64,000 nucleotides of DNA, from NCBI GenBank assembly GCA_037954235.1, contig JBBMOA010000003.1, forward strand, positions 12,421,723-12,485,722, written 5' to 3'. Position 1 is the first letter of the stretch. The number at the start of each line of letters is the position of its first letter. Origin of the DNA: Aulostomus chinensis. Its lineage: Eukaryota; Chordata; Actinopteri; Syngnathiformes; Aulostomidae. The notes beneath the pieces were generated by a model. That model did no database searches and was not told the origin of the DNA. It worked only from the letters and a program-made list of their open reading frames with translations. The translations under genes and the position numbers were made by a program. Shown here in pieces: positions 25,201 to 38,700 of this stretch.

Positions 25201-28200
25201 TCATGCATCTTTATTCCTCTTCGACCCAATGCTGTGTTTTTTTGTCCCTTTTAATCATTCAGACCCACAAATGGTGGACAAAGAGGTCCCCGGTTTAAAA
25301 ATATCAGATTTAACTTTGTTAGGTGGGGCGGCACGGTGGTGCAGTTGTTAGAACTGTCGCCTCACAGCAAGAAGGTTCCGGGTTCTTCGAGCACTGGCTC
25401 GAGCACGGGGTCTTTCTGTGTGGAGTCTCCATGTTCTCCCTGTACCTGTGTGGGTTCTCTCTGGTACTCCAGCTTCCTCCCACAGTCCAAAGACATCAAG
25501 AGGGGACGAGGCTGATTGATACTCTAAATTGACTGTAGGTGTGACTGTGAGTGTGAATGGTTGTCTGTCTCTATGTGTTGGCCCTGTGATGGACTGGTGA
25601 CCTGTCCAGGGTGAACCCCACCTGGGATAGACTCAAGCCCCCCACGACCCTTAACAGGATAAGTGGTAGAAAATAGATGGATGGATGGATGGATGGATGG
25701 ATGTTTTTTTTTATGTGTAGGCAGAGTAAGACTTTTTTCAGGCTTGGTTTAGAGAGAAAACTTCACAGTTCAAGCATTTTGTTTTTGTTTTTGTTTTTGG
25801 GGGGAGGCAATATGTGCTCTTCCCTTTGGAGGCCAAAACATTGTTCTTCAAAAATAAGTGGAGGTAGAGGAGTCCATGATCCCAGACACTCCTGTCCCTG
25901 GAGGTTTTCTTTAAGAATTTTTAAATGAAATCTCCTTCAGATTAGAATGAAAATAAAATGTTCTGTTTTCCTGGAATAGCAATTAGGTAAAATTGAAGTC
26001 AGAGCATTTTTTTTATTTAGTAATGCTCTGTGTATTGTTCTGTATAAAATCCAATTAAAAGAATGACGATATTATTGTTGGTAAACCTCATACAACCTTT
26101 CCTGAGTGGATTTTCACAAAAAACATGTGGGTAAAACCTCCCTTCAATAGAGAAGAGCTGCCAGTTTCAGCGGAAAAACCCCATCATCCCTCCTGCCTGC
26201 AGCACTTTATAATGAATGTCACCTTCACTTAAAGCCTATTTTCCTGATGAGGAGACACTGCTGGAACATACACACCTGACATGAATGCGGAAGAAGAACA
26301 TACATAAAGAAAATGTAACCACAGGCGTAACAGTGTTTCATGCAGGGAAGCACTTAGATATTCAATTACAGAAACACTGAGCTAGTTAGAAAGGACATGC
26401 TGGCATTGTTTCTTATTTCCTGATCTTTTTTCTTGTGCGTGGCGGATGTGTTTATTGCATTAAAACAGAGCTCCATGATGTTTGGTGTCTTAAATGAAAG
26501 CCGCACCATTCCAAATTAATTGCAAATGACAATTGTCTCATACAGAATTGATTTCCGGTCAGTTTGCTGAACTATGTGAGCGAGGCAATGGTGATGGAGG
26601 ACTGAATACAGATGAGGGTCCATTAAGGCCACTGAATCTCACCTTGCTGATGGAGGCATTATAGACATGCTGATGATCTCAGTGTCTTGGTGGAGCTCGG
26701 TGACAGATGGGCTTAAATCTTGTCCCTACTGTAAACAAGTTTCTATATTGAAAGAAGGTCAGTGGCACTGCAAGGAGGGTAGGCTAATTATCATTTGTCA
26801 AAGCTTATCACCATTTTGCACGAGTGATTGAAGACTCAGCTGAGATGAAATCTGTTTCAGTCTAATAAGTAAAGGCCAGCAAATACCGTGGTGGCATTAT
26901 CAGCTGACATGTCACTTAATGATGGTCTTGTCAAATTACAGGGAAGCAGGCTGGTCTGAAGGATGCCACAGAGGTGACAGGAATCATGAGGACGCACAAC
27001 AACATATGCTATTTATAAGGTGGTTGAATTGTTGTAGGGCACAGAACAGCACTTATAAATTAAAAATGAGTTTCCGCCATGTCAGAACCTGCAATACACC
27101 CATGTGAAAATGTCAGTGTAATGTAAAGGAACCAGGAGAGGAGAATGTTTGCTGTATTTGTTCAGGAGGAGGTTGGTCATTCCCCGGTAAGAGCAGATAC
27201 TGAAATTCAAATTGTAGGGATTTCATACACAAGGTACTCAAGGGTAAGTGCATAAAAAGTTGCAGTCATTTTACAGAATGAGAAAGTATGGCTTTGTATC
27301 ACAGTATGGATCCGTTTCATAGCATTTGATTCAATGGTTAGATCCTATGTCCTCTGGCTAAATGAGGGATTTGTGATTGAATGGATGGAGAGGCTGACAT
27401 TAAACAGGTTTACCACAGAAATACTGGCACCGTCATGAAGTATGAGAATGTCTTGAGCAAACGTAGCGCTGGCATTCACATACGTAACTGCACAAAGGAA
27501 AAAAAAATTCTCAGACAAAGCAGGATGTACCGTAAATTCCGGACGATAGAGCGCACCGTTATATAAGCCGCAGATGCTTATTTTAGGGAAAAAATCAACT
27601 TTGTACACGTATAAGCCGCACCGGTAAATAAGCCGCGGTGCACGGCGGAAACACCTCGGCTGCCCGTTCTCGCGTTTTGACCCAGTCTTCCAGAGCGTTT
27701 TCAAGTCCGGGCCATCTGCTATTATGACCTCTGAAAGCTTTTGTCATCTTTTTGCATTGGGTCAGTTCGTAATGTTGCCGCCTCCAGCGTCTCACCATCG
27801 ATTTGTTTATGCCAAACTTACGTGCTGCAGCTCTATTTCCATCTTTAACCGCCAGATTGATTGCCTTTAACTTGAAAGCTGCATCATAAGCATTCCTTCT
27901 TCTGCTCTCCATCTTGAGGGTGAGTACAAATGACTGAAAATATCGTGTGATGCTCTTTTTACACTGCACCGCTGCATGGACTGGACGCTCCAAGTACAGT
28001 ACTTTCAAGAAATTACCATAACATTTGGCCAGGAATTTCCCTAAGTACGGTACTTGGAGCTACCATCAGGAACAATAGGGAATTACTGCCCGCTGCCGCT
28101 GCCTGCCACACCCCAGGGTGAAGGTAAAATCCTCGTATAAGACGCACCGGAGTATAAGCCGCGGGGCATGAAGCGTCGAAAAAAAGTCGCGGCTTATAGT

Positions 28201-29739
28201 CCAGAATTTAAGGTAGTCTTGTTGTTGTGGCTTTGATGTATGAAGTTATATGCCAACAATTACACGGATCCAGATGTTGTTCGGTCCCCTGCTATTTTGT
28301 CCCAGTAGGTATGTTGGTTAATGACTGGCAGAAATTATTAATCATGCTCTCATCATTCTTCATCACCAAGCTTTCCCTAAAACACACAGGGTACATCTGT
28401 GACCCATCACATCAGCCGTGTGGAGAGGATTTTTTTCACCTGCAGTGTTGCTGGTATTTTCGTTTTACACATTTCAAATTGTTCTACATCGATTTGCTTA
28501 GTCTATTTTCATAGCCTCAGATAATAACAGGTTTTCTTTTAATCCTGTTTTTAACAGTGCGTCTGAAATGAAAATTGCATTGCAGACATCCACGGTTGGG
28601 TGTACTGTATTTCTAGTATCAGGAGTAAATGATGATTTTAAAAGGAAAAAAGCACATTATAATGAATTTATCGATTTCATTCTACACCCGGTGACCCCAG
28701 GAACAAAGGATTCTGATGTTACAGGTTTATGTTTAAATGTGATGATACACAAGCAATAATTAGAATCAGGTTCATCAGTGTAGACTGAAGTATCTCAGTA
28801 ACAGTTGGGGTTCATTAGTATTACTAATACAAATAAAACTGACTTGACTTTTCCAACACACGTCTCTGCGACAAATGTGCTCTGATCAGTTGCTTCACAG
28901 ATGGGGACTGGATCTCACGATGCCACAACAGTAGGCCAAGTTCACATGACTAAACTGAGGGTAAACAAGAGGTCAGTGAGCAATATAGCTGACATATTTA
29001 TCAAACAGAGGGAAAGGTAATTACTTTGCAAGCATGATAATTTCCTCAAATAGTAGATATGTTACTGAATCTTCATTGCATAGAAAAAGGTGCCAGTAAA
29101 TGCATTTGTTACAAAAAAAAGACTGTAATATTAAACACCTACCTGGCCCAGGAACTCAGGCAGGCCAAGCACCTGCCCAACAAACACTCCCAAACAGATG
29201 AGGATGGAGTTAAACTGGCCAATGGATCCTCTGATACGTCGTGGGGAAATTTCTCCCAGATACATGGGTAGGACACTGAGAGCAATGCCTGTCAGACAAA
29301 ACAAGAGATTAAAACCTAGCACACTGATTGTTAGTAGTCTATGGATAGTAAAATACAGGAGTTATTATGCTACTTAAAGCAAACAAAACTAAGACATATA
29401 CAAACAGCATTCAACATCTAGAAACATTTGAGCGATGCTAAATGGTCTGGGGCAGTCCCGTGGCGGCTTATATGACCTGGAGGTGAACTAGGAGGGTGCA
29501 GCCATCCACCAAGGTCTGTATAATGTTGGACAAAGTTTTTGCTCTTTATTCAATCTCAATAGCCATCTCAGATTTAAATAAGAAAAACAACTGGCATGAT
29601 GCACATCAGGTCCGGCCAAGTGTCGAGTGACTTCGAGTGTGGATTCATCTGCACCAGTGTTGACACCAGCTGCAGTAACACCATAGTGGCAAGCATAGCA
29701 AAAGGCTTAGCTGATTGATTGACAGACTGACTGACTGAC

Positions 29740-29776
<37 letters not shown>

Positions 29777-32700
29777 AATTGATTGATTGATTTAATGCAT
29801 ATTGGTTGGTTCATTGCATATTGGTGCAATATACCTAATCTGAGGATTTATAATCAAGGCAAGCTGTATTGAGTTTAATTCAATGAGAACTAAAGGCAAT
29901 AAACAGAATTTCATGCATGTGACGTTCACAAGAACTAGAAAATCTCAAAAAATTTAGGTGAAATATTTAATTACGTACAACAGAACACAACAGAAGGCTT
30001 AATATAAAGCAGCAATACATATGTCATCCCTGTGGTATGCTTCTTATGATTAAAAACCAAACATGCTGAAACCTATTAGCTTTGGGGGATTTTCAGCCTT
30101 GACAGAGGTTTGTAGTCTTTGACTGCTCTCAAGCAGTCCAACAACCTTATGTAATTCCCAGCACAGAGTCAACCAGCTTCAACCTGAGTGGAAGCCTAAT
30201 CCTCCAGAAATAATAGCACGTGTGTGAAATTGCAGGCCTCAAGGGGAAGAATCGCAGCACGTAGTCTGGAAAACTACATTCTTATACTACTTGGAACAAA
30301 AAGCACAGGCAATTTTCAAGTATTTAAATTTCAAGCATCTCAATGCCACCACAAAATTATGATAAACACCCCCACACAGCATAAATCTGAAAGAAGTAAC
30401 GTACCCACTGTAACCTTTGATAAAACCTTGGATGCAGTTAAATGATGGTGCACACTCTTTCTCTCTCTCTCTTTCTCTCTCTCTCTTTCTCTCTCTCTCT
30501 CCCCCCACTGTGTTTTTGTTCAGCACAGACAGGTCAATCATTTTGTTTGTACAGTGCCAAAACAAAACTGATATACGACTAGGAGAAGCACTTACCAGAG
30601 TCCACCCCAACAATGAACCGGCCAACAATGAGCATCTCAAAAGACCTTGCAGTCTCACCCAGGGACAGCAGCACAGCAGCTATCAAAGCAAAGCTGTTGT
30701 TCAGCAACAAGGTTCCCTTCCTGAAGTTAAAATGATAAACTGGTTAGAAGAAAAAGAAAAGAAAAAAAAGGACATGGATTTAAATGATGCCAATCAATTG
30801 GTGACGTAAGGTTCATATTCATATTCAACTCAATTAAAATGCAATTTGCTTAAATATCACACAAGACACAGCACAGAACCTAGGAGAACCGGGTCAACTG
30901 GCCCAATATTTGAGGAATATGAGGGAAAAAAAAGATGAAATGAAAACTTTGCTTCCAACCGAAGTACCCCTACAACAAGTACCCCTATAACACAGGAGAT
31001 ACACCTCGCAAGAGTCCAGTGGTACATAACAATGTCAGGGGGACAAGAAAGTGGCCTTGCTATGTCACTAAGATGGAAAAAAAAAATGCAGGCGGTGGTG
31101 ACAAGGCTATGTTAAGTGAGACAGTCTTGTTAGCTTCCTTTCGCGGTGCCATAAATAAAGCCATGGCTAATGCTACATCTGAGCTGGAGACCAATATTTC
31201 TAAATGGTTCTCAGACCTCCAGAGCAACATTAAATATGACATCAAAAAACAACTTGGCAAAATGAGATCAGATATCAATCTGAAGATGGAGGAGACCGTG
31301 AAGAAAACTGACGTGGTGTTGCAGAGACTGGGGGAAGCTGAACAACGAGTTGGAGAGGTGGAGATGTTCAGTATGGAAGTGGGTGAACCTTTAAACTGAT
31401 GCAGAGAACTCAATTCCATACTGAAAGCAAAACTAACTGAACTTGAAGGGCACTCCCATCCCAACAACATATGGATCTACGGTGTAAAAGAAGACAACGA
31501 GGGGACCTCAATGATCCGCTTTGCGGAGAACCTCATCAAAACTGAACTCGGCGAGGGCATCAGCTCAGATGAACTGAGCACTGAACATGCACACAGAGCT
31601 CTCGGACTCAAACCAGCTGACAATGCCCCCCAAGATCAACAATCGTTAGATTCCAAAAATACACAACCAAAGAGAGGATCATCAGCACGGCGTAGAACAG
31701 AAAAATACACTGTGGTGGAAGGGAATAGGGTCTTTTTTGACCACGATTACACAACAGCCATTAGAGATAAAAGGAGGGAATATCTGCAGATTAAGAAAGT
31801 CCCAATGGAGAAGGGAATTAAGTTCCACACTCGGATGACCAAAAATACATGTTTTCATGGACTCAGGGACTGTTACATATGACAATGTGGATAAAGCCCG
31901 ATGATCTAAGAGCAAAGGGGTTCCCGATTCCACCGAGACTCCAGAGCAGACCAAGGGAAATGTTACAGCCCTTGAGTCAGTGAAAGGCTAGTGTTGGGTT
32001 GGACCTACTTTAACCGCTAGATGTTTATTTTACACAGTGTTTCCGATAATAATACAATACATTTGTCCTAGCCCTTCATAGACCAAGGCCTTTATATCAC
32101 TTTAGTTTCAGAATAAGGCAGCGGGTCCGCAATGTTTGAGAGACTCACACAAATAACCTGAGGAGACCCCACAACTCAGCAGCTGAAACATCCCCTATAC
32201 AGGAGGTTTAAGGATAACCTCTTCCATGGAAGACCACCTTTTGTTTATTGTAAGGTTCTATTGTTCTGATTGTTTGTTATTTCTGTTCACAGTTTATATT
32301 TGATGTTCTTGGTGGAGGCAAGTGAATGACGAGAATACTGGCCTATAGCTGAATAACAAAGAATTTAAGGTTATCACCCTAAATGTCAATGGCTTATTGA
32401 CTCCTGTCAAGAGAAGGGAAATGATATCCAAAATATAAAGGGAGCACAAATTATATTTTGGCAAGAAACACGTCTAACACAGCAGGAACATGAAAAGATA
32501 AAGAAACTGCGTTTTTGGACGTATCTATAAATCATATCAGACCTCAATGTAATTCTGAACTCAAAATTAGACACAACTAATCAAAGATTTGGGTTTGATG
32601 GACGTTTGGAGAGAGTTCACCTTCAACTCAAATTGTCACAATGCTCATTCAAGAACTGACCATATATTTGTGCATAAATCAGAGAGGCACAGGCTTAAGG

Positions 32701-35700
32701 AATGTGAAATAAATCAGAGAGATATATCAAATCACTCCAGTGTCCACTTAAAATTACACCTAGATGCTAAACCAGAAATGACAAGGTGGAGATTAAATGT
32801 AAGCATGTTAAACTGTTCTAAGTTTAAAGAGAAAATAAAGAAAGAATTAAAAACATATTTAAATGGCAATGATGATGGGAATGTGAATCCAGTGATGCTT
32901 GGGAACACCGCCAAAGCAGTTCTACGGGGGGAAATTATATCAGAATCTGCATTCATAAGAAAAATGAAAACTCAGAAACTCTTAAGCCTGCAGAAACAGC
33001 TAACAGGTTTGGAACAACAACAACACAATACAAGTAAAGACCCACAATTAATCTTACTCTTTCTCTTACACATGAGACCCCTCAAGCAAGAAGTAGACAA
33101 GATTTACTGTGATGAAGTAGAGAAAAATCTCAGATTTATAAAACAGAGATATTATGAGACAAGCTCCAAAGCATCCAAGCTGCTAGCCTGGAGGCTAAGA
33201 AAAGAGCAATCAGATTAGGGATCCTACATGTAAACTAGAGGGAATTCAAAAAGCATTTGAGAAACATTATCAGACCCTACATACCCAACCCACACCATTT
33301 GAACCTGCTATGGTAGAAGAGTTTCTGGGTCAATAGGACCTGCCCTCTTTGGGGAAATAGCAAAATTAATTAAAAAATATATATCTGCTGAAGAAATTAA
33401 TAAGACGATCTCCTCCCTGAATCTGAACCAATTTAGGCTTCCATGAGAAGTTTATCCAAGGCGTCAACACAATATATACACCCCACAGCCAGAGTTGAGT
33501 TAAACAGGCGTGTCAGTAACTATCCACCTGCAACGTGGCTGCGGTCAGGGCTGTCCAGCCAGCCTGGTGATCTTTAATCTTTTGATCAAACTTTTTGCCC
33601 AGGCTGTAAGACAGGATCCCAACCTGGAGGTCATCACAATACAAGGTATAGAACACAAGATATGTCTTGACTTTAAAAGTCTTCATCGCCACGAGCAAAA
33701 AAAGCCATAATAAGAAGATGGCTTGACACAGAACCTCCCACTATTAGTCAGTGGGAAGCCATAATTAAAGACATCCAAACAATGGAACAAATGACTTTTA
33801 ATCTTAGATTACAAAAGAGCAAAGGTGATGCCCTCTGGGACGGATGGAGGGCTTATAACACAGGAAGAGGTGATAACCTGACTTAAAGCATTATATTCCA
33901 CTTAGGAGGAACACCGACCATCCAGTTGTAATCAGTTGCAACCCACTCACAACCCCATAGTTCTCAAGTTCTGTCCCTTTTTTTGTTTTTCTTTTTTTCC
34001 CTTTCTGTGGTTTCATTTATATAATAAGGGCACTACATGGTTTGCACTTGAATTATTTTGCAAAATCATATTGTAACCATACCAGCTTTTATCTTTTATA
34101 TTGATGCTGCCCATGTTCTGTACAAAAAAACTTGAAAAAATAAAGTATTGAGAAAAGGATAGGACACAGGACAGACCTGGATAGAACACAGGATAGGATG
34201 AGCAGACAATATGGTTTTTGGTTGTTGTTGTTGTTTTTAATTTATGCAAAAAACGAATTGTACAATTATCTGGTATATGCACCTCCCAAAAATCTGCCAC
34301 TCTAAGATATGATAATGCATATGAGAGTCTGTAAAGTAGCTATGGAGCACGTCTCTCATCTAAGGTAACCGCTAGGATGTGTGCAAGTTGGTTTCAGTGG
34401 AAACTCCCGTTCATGTTACATCTTGGTAAACACCACTTGTATGTGGTAGGATGTGACTTGTCCACTGGACTTATTGGAAATGAAGAGTGTTATTGTACAG
34501 CGTCAGACTGAGGTCACTCCAACACAAGAGCAATCTGGACTTAACTAATGCAGCTCCACTCAGCTGTGACAACAGCAAAATGTTTTTTTATATATTTCAA
34601 CACCAGGCACAGCAGCAGCACCAACATAATAATGAATACTTGCTTTGTTAGAGAGATGGAAATGAGCTTGCGCCTCTATGTGCCAGCCATACTTTTGAAG
34701 ACTTTGAAAAGACTCTCTACAGTCTTGAGTCGCCCTCTCACAACTAAAAACAATGACATTCGTCACAGATGATGAATTTACACAGATGAAGGATCTTGCA
34801 GCATCGCCATTTGTAAGAACACAACCAGATACAAACTTCATTTTATTTCCTCACAGCCCTGAAAGGTGCAAAGAATAGTCACATAAAAGGGAACATTTTT
34901 GATGGAGTATAAGACTTCTTTGCTGCAATATACACACACTGTGGTGTAAAAACACACATACTACATTATCATGTGCTAAATTATAAAGACACTTGACAGC
35001 GATTATTTTAGAATTATAAATTAGTAAAAGCAATTGATTATTCCTTAATGGCCTTATCATTACAAAGAGAGCATCTCACCTTTCAGGACCGCCAGCAAAC
35101 TTTTCAAACCAGTCACGTTTTCACATTATTTTGAGACAGCTCCATGTGTTCTGCCCTAATGTTTATTCAACTCTTCTCTCTAATTTATGAATTTCAACTT
35201 TTCAGAGACATGGAGGAAAACATACCAGCTGGCCCTAGTCTGCAGATGTCTAACAGAGAATATGGAGAGAGAATGAATAATACATTTCAACATCATATAT
35301 GGCTCATCATGGATCGTGGATTGCCTGCTAAGAAATCCAGGGTTAGGGAGGGGCATAGCTCAAAGGTAGAGTGGCCGTCTACCAACCGAAGGGTGGCTGG
35401 TTCGATCCTCACTTTCCCGGTGACCATGTCCAAGTATCCTTGAGCAAAATACAGAACCCCTAATTGCTCTTGCCCTGCAACAGACGAGCAACCCGTCCAA
35501 GGTGAAACTCGCCTCTCACCTAACATCAGCTAGGATAGGCCCCATGTGAACCATAATTTTTTGATTCCACTGCTGAACAAAAGTTAAATTAGACTGTGTA
35601 TATCTGTACAAACCCATGCACAATCATGCAATGAAGACCCTAAATAAAACCAAAACATAGTAACTACATTAATATTATTTATTTATTTCAGATCATGCTG

Positions 35701-38700
35701 GAGAAGTTTTTCTTTTCACTTACGTACAAATCAAAATTTGCCTGTTCAACCCCTTGCTGGTGCTGTGTTTTGTCTGGAGCTCTATCCTAACAAGGAAACA
35801 TTGCTGCCACGAGTATGAGTTCAGTGTCCAAAGTGTAACATCAGAAGGCCAGAGCTTTACTGACGTTGAAGAGACGGACGAGAGGACCAACAATAGGAAT
35901 TAACCAAAGTGATAAACTCCTATTCACAGGAATGGATGAGAGAAGAAATGGTGCCTCACAGATATAGGATCCCAAGCTTGGTCCTAGATCCTTCCTATGT
36001 GTTTATTGTTGATGAGAGAAGTAACTCATCATTGGACATCATCTCCAGCTCTCTTTTTCTCTATTTCATGCTTATAAGCATGTCTAAATTGGAGATAGTA
36101 GATGGGTGTGGACTGGGATTCTGAGCCGATAAAATGGAAGAATGAGAATACATAACAAGAGATCGAAAGAAATGGAGAGCTGAAAGACATCAGCATGCTC
36201 TCCCAAGCTTCTATACATATACTGTGTCATAATATGGGATGAAGGTTAAATTTGCATTTGGGCCTGCAAGCCTAGAGGGCAAAAAGGAGAAGCAGAGAAT
36301 CCCAAGAGGACTGATTTCAGGCTTAGCAGTGAAGCATGTCCCGTCACAGTTCTGCCTGTCCATGAAGGCCAATCTGGCTCTTTGCCTTTTCAAGTAAAAA
36401 TTAAATTTAGTAAATTTTAATTAATTCAATTTAAATTCAGGACATATTACCTTTTTAGCTGTTGTATCAAGAAAGGAAAACTACAGATTAGGGGTATCAA
36501 CAATAAGCCCACAAGAACTTTTGAAGAGCTAAACATGTCAGTCTATGGGCTCATTTGCATTTAAAATCTATTTTTGCAAGTGAGCAGTCTGAAGTAAAAG
36601 ATGAAACACTAAACCAGGATCTGTGTAGGACCACTTCATCCAGAAAGGCCATCCATCCATTCATCCATTGTCTTCCGCTTATTCCTCTTAAGGGTCGTTG
36701 GGGGGCTGGAGCCTATCCCAGCATCAACGGGTAAGAGGCGGAGTTCACCTTGGACAGGTCACCAGTCCATCGCAGGACCAACACATAGAGACAGACAACC
36801 ATTCACACTCACAGTCACACCTACGGTCAGTTTAGAGTATCAATCAGCCTCGTCCTCAACTTTTATGTCTTTGGACTGTGGGAGGAAGCTGGAGTACCAG
36901 AGAGAACCCACGCAGGCACAGGGAGAACATGGAGACTCCACACAGAAAGATCCAGTACTGAAGCCAGGGACTCAAACCCGAAACCTTCTTGCAGTGCTAA
37001 CCACTGCACCACCATGCAGCCCCCATCCAGAAAGGCAATGAAATCAAATAAAACATGTGAATCGTGTAATACTTGTCTTCAATATAGTTGTAGCATTTCA
37101 GTGACACAGTGTGGTGTGACATTAACCACTCAGGATGGTTAAAAACCAAAGATCACATCACTGAAAGACTTATATTCATGAAAGGCTGATAAACCTGGAG
37201 CCTTAGGATGTTACACCATAGACAGACCCTGTAACTAAACTACCTACTATGAGAAGAAAGAGAACTAGTTAAAAGTCAAGTTAGCCAGGACAGAAGAGCT
37301 AACTCTGACAGTTCTTACACGACAGCTACATCCCTCTTTCTACCCAAACCAGAAGATTAAATCCAGTGTCTCCTCATTCAGAGTCTCTCTTTCCTCCCAA
37401 ATTGTCTGACAAGCTCACAGAGAAGCTGACTGCTGAGGTGGAGACCTGTGGTGCGTTGATGCAGTTTCAAAGTAACACCAAAATATATTGTGGTGGCTAA
37501 CTCTCCAATACTTATATGTCACACCATCTAACATTTGTGGAAATCACTGAAAATGATCAAAAAGAAAAAAATCTGGTAATGTTCAATTGAATAAAAACAA
37601 ATGTTTAATTTCTTTCCTTTAAATCAGTACCAGTACCTTGAAACCATGGTACCAATATTTAAGGGACTGGTCCTTGGGCAGAGGCCTGGTTAGATTTTGT
37701 TTTACATGACATTTTCAGACAAACACAAAACAATAAATGCAAAAGTGATGAGATCAGTCAAAATTGTTTCAGTGTCATGAGATCTGAGGGTGTGAATAAT
37801 AGCTGGCTGACCTACTGTCCTGAGACCCGTCCCAGGCCAGTAGGGTTGATGGAGAAATCCTGCAGTGCTGCACAGAGGAGGACTGTATTATAAACACAGA
37901 GGTTAACTCACCTTCCAAATATTTTAATGAGGAAAGAGACAGACAGTGCTCCAAGCAGGCCCCCGATAGCAAATATAGAGACTGTGACAGACCACAGGAG
38001 TGTGGTCGTCTCTTCTCCGATGGGCTCCCCGTATCTCTCCACCCACGTCTTATTGTAGAAAGCTTTAATGTACTGCAATACAAAAGAAAGAAAAATTGAT
38101 AATATGTTATAGTTATTAAAATGATTTATTTCCCATTTTACACTTAAAGGGAAATTGGCACTCAAAATGTAAATAAAAGTGCTGTGAAATTCAAAGCTTT
38201 TTTTTCCTGGGGACCAACAATTTTCCAAGCACTGCAACGCCAGGGATAATCTGCATTAGCTGTATATAAATAATGAAATTATGCATAGATGAATGTCCCT
38301 GACTATTCTGTTGCCATTTCCACATCTTTATATTATATTGAAAAGGTAAACCGGCCAAGACATTTAGGTCTGATAGCACAACTCTGTCTTTTGTAACATG
38401 GTCTCACCACTATTCATCAAAGACCAACGTATGGTCAACTCCCCCTGACGTCCACAGCCAGATGTTGAGGGTAACACCTCTGTGTCACATGGTTGTGTCT
38501 CGAACATTCTCATCTATTTCAACCACCAACGCAGGACTCTGTCCGACAATTTTGTCGGATTTGCATTCAAATCTATCGGATTACCCTTCTACATTGTCAA
38601 GCGAGACAGATGGGGTACCCTAAACATCGGCTGTGGATGTCAGGGGGAGTTGGCCAAACATCGGTCTATGATGATTAGGGGCGAGACTGCATTTGCAAGC

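Larger units (their letters stand above)
18628..29142. other. slc2a9 intron 5
   Basis: The largest intron, 10.5 kb. It holds SINE loci at 23135 and 25326 with a shared 3' flank, and the pogo-type derivative at 27530-28213. The stretches 18976-23127, 25881-27520 and 28216-29140 show no recognisable gene or repeat. Confidence 0.7.
29289..30595. other. slc2a9 intron 4
   Basis: A 1.3 kb intron with a GATT/GACT tetranucleotide run (about 29717-29796) and a CT-rich run (about 30455-30506) close to the exon 4 donor. Nothing else was seen. Confidence 0.75.
30721..37911. other. slc2a9 intron 3
   Basis: This 7.2 kb intron holds the Tx1/L1-like LINE relic (about 30960-34150), a short imperfect repeat of GGATAGGA/ACACAGGA at about 34159-34200, a head-2 SINE at 35350-35547 and a family-1 SINE at 36650-37023. 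The stretches 34200-35345, 35550-36636 and 37037-37911 show nothing recognisable. Confidence 0.75.

Noticed and set aside
29717..29796. Regular short repeats that might suggest an array
   Set aside because: Simple tetranucleotide microsatellite; no spacers of unique sequence, so not CRISPR-like, and the genome is eukaryotic.
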